A stretch of 64,000 nucleotides of DNA from Rhizobium vallis (GCF_003985155.1 NZ_ML133686.1:838001-902000); one strand, 5' to 3'; counted from the stretch's first letter, positions 1-8,934 are shown. Translations and numbers: made by a program. Notes: generated from the letters alone by a model not told the origin.

Positions 1-349
1 CGCGGGCCAGCGGCTTCGTCACGTCGTTTTCCATCTTCTGCATGAACCATTCGGTCAGCCGGCGGATTTCCGCCCGTTGGAATGGATCTTCGGCGAGCAG
101 CCTCCGGTCGCGCTTCAAGACGCCGTGCGTCTCGTCCAGATATTCGGAAATGACGCTCGCACCGCAGAGAGCGCGCATGCTGTCGTCGACATAAACAGGC
201 AGCGTGCCGGCCGGATTGAGCGCCAGGAAGTCCCGGCGCTTCTCCCATGTCTGCTCCTCGATCAGATCCGCGTGGTAGCCGTATTCCGCCAGGATCAACC
301 GGACGAAGCGAGATGCGGATGACATGGGATGATGATAAAGCGTGGGCAT
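1..349 (-). CDS. Glutathione S-transferase family protein, C-terminus outside window
   Basis: The minus strand from an ATG at 349 reads about 116 codons to the window edge, so only the N-terminal part is visible. It begins MPTLYHHPMSSASRFVRL and contains NPAGTLPVYVDD and an ISEYLDE segment, the usual thioredoxin-like GST N-domain with the cis-proline loop and the glutathione gamma-Glu contact. Cytosolic GSTs of this type conjugate or reduce substrates with glutathione. The substrate cannot be told. The gene is divergent from uppP. The family is clear; the subfamily is not. Confidence 0.8.
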   Translation of the reverse strand, partial: MPTLYHHPMSSASRFVRLILAEYGYHADLIEEQTWEKRRDFLALNPAGTLPVYVDDSMRALCGASVISEYLDETHGVLKRDRRLLAEDPFQRAEIRRLTEWFMQKMENDVTKPLAR

Positions 350-566
350 CGAGACTCGGGCTTTGTGATTGCTGTTACAGGACTGTGTGGCAGCTCAATT
401 ATAGCGCCCTAGTCATGACTCATTGGTTGAAGCTATAGGAGCTTGGCCCCGCCAATACAAGCGAATCGGATTTTACCCCATCTGACGATGGCGAACACGG
501 TCTAACGAACGAATGGAAGCGGCAGCCTGATCGGCCCAAGCGCTCAGGCCCGACCGAATTTAAACC

Positions 567-570
567 GGAG
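567..570 (+). promoter_or_regulatory. Ribosome binding site of uppP
   Basis: GGAG lies 7 nt before the ATG at 578. A second ATG four bases earlier (574) is out of frame, so this spacing decides the start. The 228 bases between the GST start and uppP otherwise show no gene. Confidence 0.55.
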
Positions 571-577
571 ACAATGT

Positions 578-1375
578 ATGGATTATATAAATGCTGCCAT
601 CCTCGGTATCATCGAGGGGATTACCGAGTTTCTGCCGATCTCGAGCACCGGCCACCTGATCATTGCCGAGCAATGGCTCGGACACCGGTCGGACATGTTC
701 AACATCGTCATTCAGGCCGGCGCCATCCTTGCCGTCACCATCATTTACTGGCGTCGTCTGCTGGATTTGGTGCTTGGCTGGCGCGACCCTGAGAATCGCG
801 ATTATGCCGCCAAGCTGATCGTCGCATTTCTCATCACCGCAATTCTGGGACTTATCGTCAAGAAGCTCGGCTTCGAGCTTCCGGAGACTGCCACCCCGAT
901 CGCCTGGGCGCTCATCATCGGCGGTATCTGGATGATCTTTGCCGAATGGGCGGCCGCACGTAAGGCCCCTCACAAGGAGATCACCTGGCTTGTCGCCATT
1001 CTGGTCGGCATCGCCCAGATCGTCGCCGGCGTCTTCCCGGGAACGTCGCGTTCCGGCGCCACCATCTTCGTCGCCATGTTGGCGGGCACGGGTAACCGCG
1101 CCGCGGCGACCGAATTCGCGTTCCTCGTCGGCATCCCCACAATGTATGCCGCAAGCGGCTATGAATTGTTGAAGACGTTTAAGGATGGCGGAGCGGCAGG
1201 CGAAGACTGGACGGCGCTCGCCATCGCCTTCATCGTTTCCACGTTGGTCGCTTTCATCGCGGTCAAATGGCTGCTTGCCTATATCAGAAGCAATCGGTTC
1301 ACGCTGTTTGCCATCTACCGCATCATTCTCGGTGTCTTGCTGCTCGGCATGGCCGCGACCGGCATGATCGCCTGA
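578..1375 (+). CDS. uppP: Undecaprenyl-diphosphatase UppP (BacA)
   Basis: Integral membrane phosphatase that recycles undecaprenyl pyrophosphate to the monophosphate carrier used for peptidoglycan and surface polysaccharides; over-supply gives bacitracin resistance. The 265-residue protein has the family's two signature loops: E13-x3-E17 followed by PISSTGH (residues 20-26), and GTSRSGAT near residue 155. The rest is hydrophobic segments and the length is normal. It is transcribed alone, divergent from the GST gene. It should not be confused with the rhizobial peptide transporter that is also called BacA. Confidence 0.95.
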   Translation: MDYINAAILGIIEGITEFLPISSTGHLIIAEQWLGHRSDMFNIVIQAGAILAVTIIYWRRLLDLVLGWRDPENRDYAAKLIVAFLITAILGLIVKKLGFELPETATPIAWALIIGGIWMIFAEWAAARKAPHKEITWLVAILVGIAQIVAGVFPGTSRSGATIFVAMLAGTGNRAAATEFAFLVGIPTMYAASGYELLKTFKDGGAAGEDWTALAIAFIVSTLVAFIAVKWLLAYIRSNRFTLFAIYRIILGVLLLGMAATGMIA

Positions 1376-1387
1376 GACATTTCTACC

Positions 1388-1427
1388 GCATTTGCATTCG
1401 CGCAACTCCTGGCGCGAATGCAAATGC
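1388..1427. repeat. Perfect 16-bp inverted repeat after uppP
   Basis: The arms at 1388-1403 and 1412-1427 are exactly complementary (16 bp) around an 8-nt loop, starting 13 bases after the uppP stop. There is no T-tract, so it is either a factor-assisted terminator or mRNA-end hairpin, or a copy of a dispersed intergenic palindrome. The rest of 1428-1624 shows nothing recognisable. Confidence 0.6.
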
Positions 1428-1624
1428 CTCGTCGGTTTGGCGAGTGAATATTCGACGACCGGCAGGCGCCGATTTTTTCAGATAGCGATATTGAGAGGAT
1501 ATGTGCCTGCTGCCGCTTTTGACGCAGGCAAAGACCGAGCGTTCATTGTGAAGCGCCCTGTTTCAGGCGTCCCATAGACGGCTTGTCTTTGGGTAGGATG
1601 CCGGCGCTGAAGGCCGGCCTTTCG

Positions 1625-1777
1625 TCAATGGCTGATCGAAGCCGTCGAGCAAGGATCGACGCCGTAAGCCGGCGAGCAGTCACCCTTCACTGCCGCGACC
1701 GAGCCGGGCGCAACGAAGGAGCCTGCAAGAATAACCAGCGCCGCACACGCAAAAAGGAGCGCGATTGACTTGCCCAT
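1625..1777 (-). CDS. Small exported peptide, 50 aa
   Basis: The minus strand has a 50-codon ORF: ATG at 1777, stop TGA at 1625. An AAAGG ribosome site lies 9 nt upstream. Residues 1-29 look like a signal peptide: MGKS, a hydrophobic core (IALLFACAALVILAG), then a small-residue stretch ending near VAA. The predicted mature part is about 20 residues with two cysteines (GDCSPAYGVDPCSTAS), which could form a disulphide in the periplasm. The function is unknown. It stands alone with no operon partner. A 12-bp palindrome lies just past the stop. The signal-peptide architecture and spacing argue that it is real. Confidence 0.55.
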   Translation of the reverse strand: MGKSIALLFACAALVILAGSFVAPGSVAAVKGDCSPAYGVDPCSTASISH

Positions 1778-2008
1778 CGAGAAATGCCTTTCACAGTGAT
1801 TGCCGCACGCGATCGCAGGCGTTGAAACCGTCCGAGGACGCGCGGGGTTTGGTAGTCAGTGGAATGACAAATAGCAATAAACGTTCCTGCTAAATTTGGC
1901 GTTAATTCCACAAAATTTCCCATGCGTCTTTTATGCAACGCTGGTTAATACGAGCCGCAACCAAACATTTCAAACTTGCGCCAGCTTTACTTCAAGTGAC
2001 AACGGCAA

Positions 2009-2039
2009 AACGCCGTCCGCGCTGTCCGCGAACGGCGTT
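2009..2039 (-). terminator. Terminator hairpin of the NDUFA9-like gene
   Basis: 13-bp stem with one G-U pair (2009-2021 with 2027-2039) around a 5-nt loop, just past the minus-strand gene ending at 2061 and followed on that strand by four T. The 1778-2008 stretch beside it holds no gene. Confidence 0.6.
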
Positions 2040-2060
2040 CTCTGAATGCTCAAAAATGGT

Positions 2061-3041
2061 TCAGGCGGCCTTGCCGGTGCCGGTATACTGGCCGTGCGGG
2101 CGATAGTGCACGAGGTAGGAGCCGAGCACCGATGCCGGCATGGTGGGCGTAATGCCGAGGCCCTTCAGCGTGCGGCCTTCCGCTTCGGCTTCTCTGGAGA
2201 CGATATTGTCGTGCTTCAGCAGGCGCACTTGGTCGGGCGTGATCGGCGGCGTTATGAAGGGGATCATCGAGGCGATACTGCCGATCATCGAAGCGATGCC
2301 GAAGGGCAGGGACACCAGCGGGTTCCGGCGGCTCGTCACCTTCAGCATCATCTCGAGACATTCGCGGAAGCTCAGCACCTCAGGCCCGCCAAGCTCATAA
2401 ACCTTGCCACCGGCGACCTTGCCATCGACGGCGCGGGCAACGGCCTCGGCGATATCCTCGACATAAACAGGCTGGAATTTCGTCTTGCCGCCGCCGACCA
2501 GCGGCAAAACCGGCGACATCCGCGCCATGTCGGCGAACTTGTTGAAGAAGCTGTCCTCCGGTCCGAAGACGATCGACGGGCGGAAGATCACCGCATCGGG
2601 CTTGATGGAGAGGATGGAAGCTTCGGCGCGGCCCTTGGTGCGGCCATAATCCGAACTGGATTTCGCGTCGGCGCCGATCGCCGAAATATGAACGAGGCCA
2701 GCGCCGGCGTTGCGTGCCGCCTCGGCGACCGCGCGGCCGCCGAATTCCTGCACGGCGTCGAAGGTGTTGCGGCCAGTCTCATGCAGAATGCCGACGCAGT
2801 TGACGACGTAGCTTGCACCCTCGACGGCGCGGTCGATCGAGTTGCGATACCGCAGGTTCGCCTGCACGAAGGAGATCTGGCCGACGTTGCCGAGCGGCTG
2901 CAGAAAGCCGGCGAGATCGGGACGGCGGACGGCCACGCGGATGCTGTAGCCGCGTTTGGCCAGCGCCCGAACCACGTGCCTGCCCACGAAGCCGGACCCT
3001 CCGAACACGGTGACGAGCGGCGGCAGGTTGGCAAGGGTCAT
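2061..3041 (-). CDS. Complex I NDUFA9-family NAD(P)-binding protein (atypical SDR)
   Basis: 326 residues. The N-terminal Rossmann motif VTVFGGSGFVG (residues 10-20) binds the dinucleotide. HISAIGAD, a YGRTKGRAE tyrosine-lysine pair and FRPSIVFG are typical of the NDUFA9/YbjT group. Relatives are membrane-associated accessory proteins of respiratory complex I in mitochondria and many alphaproteobacteria, where the nucleotide is mainly structural. It lies downstream of the DUF1330 and pyrF genes on the same strand but 111 bp away, so it may have its own promoter. A catalytic role is uncertain. Confidence 0.85.
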   Translation of the reverse strand: MTLANLPPLVTVFGGSGFVGRHVVRALAKRGYSIRVAVRRPDLAGFLQPLGNVGQISFVQANLRYRNSIDRAVEGASYVVNCVGILHETGRNTFDAVQEFGGRAVAEAARNAGAGLVHISAIGADAKSSSDYGRTKGRAEASILSIKPDAVIFRPSIVFGPEDSFFNKFADMARMSPVLPLVGGGKTKFQPVYVEDIAEAVARAVDGKVAGGKVYELGGPEVLSFRECLEMMLKVTSRRNPLVSLPFGIASMIGSIASMIPFITPPITPDQVRLLKHDNIVSREAEAEGRTLKGLGITPTMPASVLGSYLVHYRPHGQYTGTGKAA

Positions 3042-3152
3042 GGCAGGCTCCTCGAAAGGCTTTGCGGGATGCTGTTCGGCACTCGTCTTAGCCCAATCCC
3101 GGCGCGACGGGAAGGCCCATCGCGCCGTCAGTTTTGTCGGATGTGAGGCCGT

Positions 3153-3440
3153 TCAGACGCCTTCGACGACGACCATTTCCGCATCCGCCACTTCCTGGCG
3201 GATTTTCGCGGCGATCTGGTATTCCGGCGAATTGTAGCAGTCGACCGCGTGCTGCATCGAAGGAAATTCGATCACGACGTTGCGGGCGCGCGCCTTGCCC
3301 TCGAGCTCGGTGAAGGCTCCGCCGCGCGCCAGGAAATTAGCGCCGTATTTTTCGAAGGCCGGCTTGGCCGCCGCCACGTAATCCTTGTAGCGCTCGGCAT
3401 CGCGAACGTCGACGCGGGCGATCCAGTATCCCTTGGCCAT
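3153..3440 (-). CDS. DUF1330 family protein
   Basis: 95-residue protein beginning MAKGYWIARVDVRD, with a ferredoxin-like alpha/beta dimeric-barrel pattern and the family block VIEFPSMQHAVDCYNSPEYQ. DUF1330 proteins are small soluble dimers of unproven function. It lies 26 bp after pyrF on the same strand, so the two are probably co-transcribed. Confidence 0.85.
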   Translation of the reverse strand: MAKGYWIARVDVRDAERYKDYVAAAKPAFEKYGANFLARGGAFTELEGKARARNVVIEFPSMQHAVDCYNSPEYQIAAKIRQEVADAEMVVVEGV

Positions 3441-3466
3441 GGTCTTCTCCCTTTCTTGATTTTTTG

Positions 3467-4174
3467 TCAGCGGTTTGCCGGCCAGAGCGCCGTCACCATC
3501 TCATTGAGGACCGCGCGGGCGGCCTCCTTCGGATCGGGCGCCTTGACGATCGGCCGGGCAACGACGAGGTGCGTGGCTCCCGCCTTCAGCGCGTCGAAAG
3601 GCGTCATCACCCGCTTCTGGTCGCCCTTGTCGCTGCCGGTCGGGCGAATGCCGGGCGTCACGATCGCCATGTCAGGCCCGATGACATCCCGCACTTCGGC
3701 CGCTTCCGCGGCCGAGCAGACGATACCGCCCATGCCGGCCGCGCGCGCCTGTCCGGCGCGGCGCAGCACCAGGCTGTGCGGATCTTGGCTGTAGCCGGCA
3801 TCGACAAGGTCGTCGGCATCCATCGAGGTCAGCACGGTCACGCCAAGCAGGCAGAGGCCGGAGCCGGCCGCCGCCGCAACCGCCGCCTTCATCGCCTTCG
3901 GATAGGCATGCAGCGTCAGCATCGACATGCCCATCTTGGCGATGTTCTCGACGCCCGAGGCAACCGTGTTGTCGATGTCGAGCAGCTTCATGTCGAGGAA
4001 GATCTTCTTGCCGCTTGCAGCAAGATCGCGGGCGAATTCGAGGCCGCCGGCAAAGACCAGCTGATAGCCGATCTTGTAGAAGAGAATGTCGTCGCCGAGC
4101 GTGGAAACTATTCTTTCCGCTTCGCCGATCGTTGGAACATCCAGGCCGACGATCAACCGCTCGCGTGCGTCCAT
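3467..4174 (-). CDS. pyrF: Orotidine 5'-phosphate decarboxylase
   Basis: Catalyses the last step of UMP synthesis, decarboxylation of OMP. The 235-residue TIM barrel shows the catalytic charge network D12, K34 and D61-x-K63-x-x-D66-I-x-N69-T, and the C-terminal phosphate-gripper region (TPGIRP, then [12 protein letters not shown]). The length is standard. It sits in a tight minus-strand run, 6 nt after the phosphatase-like gene and ahead of DUF1330. Confidence 0.97.
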   Translation of the reverse strand: MDARERLIVGLDVPTIGEAERIVSTLGDDILFYKIGYQLVFAGGLEFARDLAASGKKIFLDMKLLDIDNTVASGVENIAKMGMSMLTLHAYPKAMKAAVAAAAGSGLCLLGVTVLTSMDADDLVDAGYSQDPHSLVLRRAGQARAAGMGGIVCSAAEAAEVRDVIGPDMAIVTPGIRPTGSDKGDQKRVMTPFDALKAGATHLVVARPIVKAPDPKEAARAVLNEMVTALWPANR

Positions 4175-4180
4175 CTCAAC

Positions 4181-4762
4181 TCATCCCCGCCAGTCTTCGA
4201 TGCGTGTCCACTCGCACGATAAACGGCGATCCGCAAGGCTGAAAGCATAGAGATTGCCGCCGCCGCCCGGCTGGTCGCCGTCGCGGGCGATCGGCCTGCC
4301 CGCCAGATGGCATTTGAGCAGTGTTCCGACGCCGCCATGGCCGACGAAGGCAATGGGTGCTGCCGGATCATGCGTGGCGAGAACAGTGTTAACAGCCTCG
4401 ACGATGCGGACCTGCGCATCGACGGCGCGCTCCCAGCCCTTGAAGCTTTGTTCCGGATGGGCAAAGAACCAGTTGGCCGCCTCCTCGAATTGCGGCGGTG
4501 GCAGGAAGCCGGTGGCCGAGCGGTCGTTCTCATGCATGGCATGGACGATCTCGATCGACACGCCGGACGCTTCCGCCAGGATTTCGGCGGTCTCAATCGC
4601 CTTGGTCTCGTCGCTGGAAATGATGCGCCGCAACTGCTTGGGCCAGCCACTCTCAGCCGCCTTCCGGGTGCGTGCCGCGCCGATATCGGAAAGCCCCCAT
4701 TTCGGCACGGGCACGTTCGCGTCGATCTTGACTTGCGGATGAGTGATATAAAGTCCGAACAT
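4181..4762 (-). CDS. Histidine phosphatase-superfamily protein with altered RHG motif
   Basis: 193 residues. The fold is recognisable from SDETKAIETAEIL (the usual S-x-x-x-R-A-x-Q/E-T-A block) and the second catalytic histidine in FVGHGGVGT. The N-terminal RHG motif is changed: the sequence is LYITHPQ, so T7-H8-P9 replaces R-H-G. The nucleophilic histidine remains, but the phosphate-binding arginine is gone. Its ATG follows the pmtA stop TAA with no gap, so translation is probably coupled. The substrate is unknown and activity may be reduced or altered. Confidence 0.75.
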   Translation of the reverse strand: MFGLYITHPQVKIDANVPVPKWGLSDIGAARTRKAAESGWPKQLRRIISSDETKAIETAEILAEASGVSIEIVHAMHENDRSATGFLPPPQFEEAANWFFAHPEQSFKGWERAVDAQVRIVEAVNTVLATHDPAAPIAFVGHGGVGTLLKCHLAGRPIARDGDQPGGGGNLYAFSLADRRLSCEWTRIEDWRG

Positions 4763-5362
4763 TTATCCTCGCCGATAGATCCAGAGCTGCGCCGGCGGAA
4801 TGTTGCGCATAACGAAATCGAAATGCTGAATATGGTAGCGGTCGGGATTGGCGGCGATCGGCGAGATCGCGCCGTAGGAAATCTGCACCACAGGCCGTCC
4901 CGCAGGCAGGCGATCGAGCAGGCTTTCGAGCAGCGAGACCCGCATTGCCATCGGGAAGTTCAGCAGCGGAATGCACGAGATGACGCAATCGAACGTCCGG
5001 TCGCCGTAATCGCCGAGCGTGTTCTTGAGATCGAAGGCGTCGCCGTTGATGAAGTGCACGCCGGGATAGGTCCGCAGCAGATGTTGATGGAAATCCGTCG
5101 AATATTCGATCGCGACCAGATTCTCCGGCCTCACGCCGCGGCCGAGAATGGCCTTGGTGATGGCGCCCGTGCCGGGTCCCAGTTCGAGCACCGGCAGCCC
5201 GGAATTGGTGTCGATGACGCTTGCCATGCGCTTGGCGGTGATCGAGGAGGTCGGCACGATCGAGCCGACCGTCTTCGGACCCTGCATCATGCCCCGGAAG
5301 AAACGAATCTCGTCGTCGAACTTCTTGCCCAGCCGTTCTTTCACCTTGACCCGTAAGCGCAT
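4763..5362 (-). CDS. pmtA: Phospholipid N-methyltransferase PmtA
   Basis: Methylates phosphatidylethanolamine three times with SAM to give phosphatidylcholine, a membrane lipid rhizobia need for efficient symbiosis. The 199-residue protein has SAM motif I (VLELGPGTGAI, residues 58-68) and motif II VAIEYS. The rest resembles the Sinorhizobium-type soluble enzyme, not the Rhodobacter type. It heads the minus-strand run into the phosphatase-like gene and pyrF; the pmtA-pyrF neighbourhood is typical of rhizobia. Confidence 0.92.
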   Translation of the reverse strand: MRLRVKVKERLGKKFDDEIRFFRGMMQGPKTVGSIVPTSSITAKRMASVIDTNSGLPVLELGPGTGAITKAILGRGVRPENLVAIEYSTDFHQHLLRTYPGVHFINGDAFDLKNTLGDYGDRTFDCVISCIPLLNFPMAMRVSLLESLLDRLPAGRPVVQISYGAISPIAANPDRYHIQHFDFVMRNIPPAQLWIYRRG

Positions 5363-5457
5363 TCTCCACCCATCCGCATGTTGATCGACTGTCCTAATAT
5401 GCCGCTTGTCGCTCCCGGGACAAGGATTTTCGCAATGAGGACATAGACATCAACAGA

Positions 5458-5638
5458 TCATGCTGCCTCTCGGGCGGACCGAGGCAGCAGATCGGGAAGC
5501 CTTTCAGCCAAGTGCGCGGCGTCGACAGGGGCGCGCAGCTTCTTGTCGGTATTGTCGAAATAGAGATAGATGTCGCGGCCCTTGGTCCGCGACGGCGGGA
5601 AGAAAACCCGCAAGCCGGCGCCTTCGTTCCTGTCAGAC
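5458..5638 (-). pseudogene. C-terminal relic of a DUF72 protein
   Basis: A minus-strand frame from about the dnaN stop to a TGA at 5458 reads roughly 58 codons, including DIYLYFDNTDKKLRAPVDA and HLAERL. This is the C-terminal signature of DUF72 (YecE-like) proteins. There is no start codon or ribosome site, and the other ~200 residues of the family are absent: upstream sequence is intact dnaN. I read it as a fragment left by a deletion or rearrangement that placed dnaN's end against a DUF72 gene. The match is by eye. Confidence 0.5.
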
Positions 5639-6751
5639 GCGCATCGGCATCAGCACGTAGAGTGCGTCGTCACCCGCCGTATCGCGGATCAGCGTTGGCG
5701 AGCCGGCATCGGCCAGCAGGAAGATCGCTTCCTCGCCGGAAAGCTGCGCGGTGATGTCGAGCAGGTACTTGGCATTGAAGCCGATTTCCATTGAATCGGT
5801 GTCGTAACCGACGGCGACTTCCTCGGTCGCGCTGCCGGAATCGGGATTGTTGACGGTCAGCATTAGCTGCCCGTCGGAAAGCGCCAGCTTCACGGCGCGG
5901 CCGCGCTCGGAAGAGATTGTGGAGACACGGTCGACGGCCTGGGCGAAGGTCGTGCAGTCGACGCGCATTTCCTTGTCGTTACCCGTCGGGATAACGCGCT
6001 GGTAATCGGGGAAAGTGCCGTCGATCAGCTTCGACGTCAGGACGATCGAGCCGATCGTCATGCGGATCTTGGCGTCGGAAACCTCGACGGTCACCATTGC
6101 TTCTGGGTTGTCGACCAGCTTCTGCAATTCCCCGACGGTCTTGCGCGGAATGATGATACCAGGCATGCCCTCGGAGCCGGAAGGAGCGTCGACATCGGCG
6201 CGCGCCAGCCGGTGGCCGTCGGTGGCGACTGCCCTCAGCTTCAGGTCGCCCTTGCTCTCGATCGTGTGGAAGAAGATGCCGTTCAGATAATAACGCGTCT
6301 CTTCGGTGGAGATTGCAAACTGCGTGCGGTCGATCAGCATCTTCAGATCGGTCGCCTTCAGCTTGAACGAATGCGTGAAGGTGCCGGCGGTCAGATCAGG
6401 GAAGTCCGCTTCCGGCAGGCACTGCAGCGAGAATTTCGAGCGGCCGGACTGCACGGTCATCGAACCGCCGTCGGTGCTGGTAGCAAGCAGCACTTCCGAA
6501 CCGTCGGGCAGCTTGCGCACGATATCATAGAGAAGATGGGCGGGAACGGTGGTGGCGCCGGGCTGCTCGACGCTGGCAGGCGTCGCCTCGGTGATTTCGA
6601 GGTCGAGGTCGGTCGCCTTCATGTCGAGGTTCTGACCGTCGGCCTTCAACAGTACGTTCGACAGGATCGGGATCGTGTTGCGACGTTCGACCACGCGGTG
6701 CACGTGGTTCAGCGATTTCAAAAGGTTTGACCGCTCAATAGTAATACGCAT
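5633..6751 (-). CDS. dnaN: DNA polymerase III beta subunit (sliding clamp)
   Basis: 372-residue processivity clamp that encircles DNA and tethers polymerase III. The N-terminus MRITIERSNLLKSLNHVHRVVERRNTIPIL and the C-terminal YVLMPMRV are characteristic, and three clamp domains fit the length. It stands apart from dnaA (51.4 kb), unlike the dnaA-dnaN order of many bacteria but usual for rhizobia. The 3' end abuts a DUF72 relic. It is divergent from rsmI across 261 bases with no gene. Confidence 0.97.
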   Translation of the reverse strand: MRITIERSNLLKSLNHVHRVVERRNTIPILSNVLLKADGQNLDMKATDLDLEITEATPASVEQPGATTVPAHLLYDIVRKLPDGSEVLLATSTDGGSMTVQSGRSKFSLQCLPEADFPDLTAGTFTHSFKLKATDLKMLIDRTQFAISTEETRYYLNGIFFHTIESKGDLKLRAVATDGHRLARADVDAPSGSEGMPGIIIPRKTVGELQKLVDNPEAMVTVEVSDAKIRMTIGSIVLTSKLIDGTFPDYQRVIPTGNDKEMRVDCTTFAQAVDRVSTISSERGRAVKLALSDGQLMLTVNNPDSGSATEEVAVGYDTDSMEIGFNAKYLLDITAQLSGEEAIFLLADAGSPTLIRDTAGDDALYVLMPMRV

Positions 6752-7012
6752 GGGATGCTACCGCTTTCGACCGTGACTATCCGGGCGCATCGAGCACCCG
6801 AAGAATGCTTTCCCGACCCTGAGATCGGAGGAGTGGACCGGCAAAATGGCAGACTTCAGCATTGGATTGCAAGAGGCATGGATGGCCGAGTGTCCGCATT
6901 TGCGGTTTTCCGGAGCAATCCTCACAGAAATCCCCACCCTTGCCGAAGCAGTGCGGCTCGCCCATAAAGGCCGATGAACCGGCGAGGCGCCGGCGGGACG
7001 AGAGCAAATGGC

Positions 7013-7930
7013 ATGAATGAGGAAACGACAGCGGAAACCGCCGGCCGGCGAAGCTTCCGGCTGCACAATGCAACGATACCGGCGCGGCCGCTGGAGCCGG
7101 CGCTCTATCTTGTCGCCACCCCCATCGGCAATCTCGGCGATATCACGCTGCGGGCGTTGGAAACGCTGGCCGGCGCCGATGTGCTCGCCTGCGAAGATAC
7201 GCGCGTCACCCGCGTCCTGCTCGACCGCTACGGCATCCAGAACCGCCCCTTTTCCTATCATGAGCACAATGCCGACGAGGCCGGCCCGCGGCTCTTGCAG
7301 GCGCTGGAGGCCGGCCGCTCAGTGGCGCTCGTCTCCGATGCCGGCACGCCGCTCGTTTCCGATCCTGGCTACCGGCTGGCGCAGCAGGCGATCTCGGCGG
7401 GTTACCGCGTCGTTCCCATTCCCGGCGCCTCGGCGCCGCTCGCGGCCCTCGTCGGCTCCGGCTTGCCGAACGATGCCTTCCTTTTCGCCGGCTTCCTGCC
7501 GGTCAAGGACAAGGCCCGCCGCGACCGGCTCGGTGAATTTGCCGCGGCACCCGCGACGCTGATCTTCTTTGAATCGCCGCATCGCATCGGCGCAACGCTT
7601 CTTGCCGCAGCCGATGTGCTCGGGGCGACGCGGCCCGCCTCGGTCTGTCGCGAACTGACCAAGACCTATGAGGAGTTTCGCCGCGGCACGCTTGAAGAGC
7701 TTGCCGCCCATTATCAGCAGGTGGAAAACGTCAAGGGCGAGATCGTCCTTGTCGTCGGTCCGCCGGAGCCGGCCGAGACTGATGAGGCCAATCTCGAGGC
7801 TGTGCTTGCCGACCTGTCGAAATCAATGCCGACGGCCAAGGCCGCGACGGAGGCTGCCCGCCTCACCGGCCTGCCACGCAAGGTGCTCTACCAGCGCCTG
7901 CTGGAGATGAAGGGCGCTGATGGCCGATAG
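7013..7930 (+). CDS. rsmI: 16S rRNA 2'-O-methyltransferase RsmI
   Basis: Methylates the ribose of C1402 in 16S rRNA with SAM. Tetrapyrrole-methylase fold with LVATPIGNLGDIT, EDTRVT, SDAGTPLVSDPG and IPGASA all present. The ORF is open from 6974, but the ATG at 7013 has GAGAG 8 nt upstream and leaves the usual ~30 residues before the first motif, so it is preferred (305 aa). The next gene, yraN, starts 11 bases before its stop. RsmI next to a YraN protein is a common pairing. Confidence 0.95.
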   Translation: MNEETTAETAGRRSFRLHNATIPARPLEPALYLVATPIGNLGDITLRALETLAGADVLACEDTRVTRVLLDRYGIQNRPFSYHEHNADEAGPRLLQALEAGRSVALVSDAGTPLVSDPGYRLAQQAISAGYRVVPIPGASAPLAALVGSGLPNDAFLFAGFLPVKDKARRDRLGEFAAAPATLIFFESPHRIGATLLAAADVLGATRPASVCRELTKTYEEFRRGTLEELAAHYQQVENVKGEIVLVVGPPEPAETDEANLEAVLADLSKSMPTAKAATEAARLTGLPRKVLYQRLLEMKGADGR

Positions 7931-8288
7931 CGATCTCACAGCCATCAGGAGGAAGGCGCTGCGCCGGGGCCGCATGTCGGAATATGTCGCGGCCGTCTTC
8001 CTGATGCTGAAGGGCTATCGCATCCTGGCGCTTCGGCACCGCACCCGGCTCGGTGAGATCGATATCGTTGCTCGCAAAGGCGATCTCGCCGTCTTCGTCG
8101 AGGTCAAGGCTCGCCGAGGCGAGGCCGCGGCGGTCGATGCCGTCTCGCTCGCCGCACAGAAGCGGATACGGGCGGCAAGCGATCTCTGGCTCGCCCGCCA
8201 GTCGGATCAGGCCCGTCTTTCCCAACGCTATGATATCGTGGCGATCACGCCCGGCCGCCTGCCGCGGCATTTTATTAACGCCTTCTGA
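7920..8288 (+). CDS. UPF0102/YraN family protein
   Basis: 122-residue protein with the restriction-endonuclease-like core GEIDIVARKG...VFVEVKAR. Its acidic and lysine residues match the D-E/Q-x-K pattern of Holliday-resolvase-type nucleases. YraN function is still not firmly established. The frame overlaps the rsmI stop by 11 nt, so the two are translated from one message. Confidence 0.92.
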   Translation: MADSDLTAIRRKALRRGRMSEYVAAVFLMLKGYRILALRHRTRLGEIDIVARKGDLAVFVEVKARRGEAAAVDAVSLAAQKRIRAASDLWLARQSDQARLSQRYDIVAITPGRLPRHFINAF

Positions 8289-8401
8289 CCTCTTTCGACC
8301 CAGCGCCTTTCCGGATCGTTAAACTTTTAATCCCCGCGTGAACCAGCTCCTTACGACTCTCTGCTACCCCCTCGGTAGGGATAACAATTGGGGATTGTTT
8401 C

Positions 8402-8905
8402 ATGGCCTGGAAGCTGATGCTTGCAAGTGCGGTCGCCATGGCCGCGCGCTCGGTGCCTTATGCCGTGGCGAAGCCGGCCGGGAAATCCTTCATCGCGCAC
8501 GCAAGCGACCGCTTGCCCCTGAAGTCCACGCCGATCAACCCAGATTGGATCGTCAGCGGCAATCCGCAGGCGCGCACTGCCGAACATTCCCGCGGCCATG
8601 ACGAAGCTTCTCTGACGGCGATCTGGGATTGCACGGCGGGTGAATTCCGCTGGTATTTCGGCTGGGACGAGACCGTGATGATCCTTGAAGGCGAGGTGCA
8701 TATCATCGCCGAGGACGGTACGCAGCGAACCCTTAGAGTGGGTGACGTCGCCTTTTTCGCGGGCGGAACCTGGGCGAGCTGGCGGGTCGACAATTACGTC
8801 CGCAAGGTCGCCTTCCTGCGCAAACCTTTCCCGAAACCCCTGGCGATCGCCTATCGCCTGCGCAACATGCTGCGCAATGGCGGCAACCAGGGCATCGCCG
8901 CCTGA
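8402..8905 (+). CDS. Cupin-domain protein
   Basis: 167 residues. A single cupin barrel lies in the second half: FGWDETVMILEGEVHII, then LRVGDVAFFAGGTWASWRV, resembling the cupin_3/EutQ-like group. The N-terminus has a short hydrophobic stretch (LMLASAVAMAA). Metal ligands are incomplete compared with true dioxygenases, so it may bind a small molecule rather than catalyse. It is convergent with the lacI-type gene, and the intergenic gap upstream (8289-8401) shows no gene. No specific substrate can be given. Confidence 0.75.
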   Translation: MAWKLMLASAVAMAARSVPYAVAKPAGKSFIAHASDRLPLKSTPINPDWIVSGNPQARTAEHSRGHDEASLTAIWDCTAGEFRWYFGWDETVMILEGEVHIIAEDGTQRTLRVGDVAFFAGGTWASWRVDNYVRKVAFLRKPFPKPLAIAYRLRNMLRNGGNQGIAA

Positions 8906-8934
8906 AGATCGATTTCGATTTTCAGGGTCATGCG

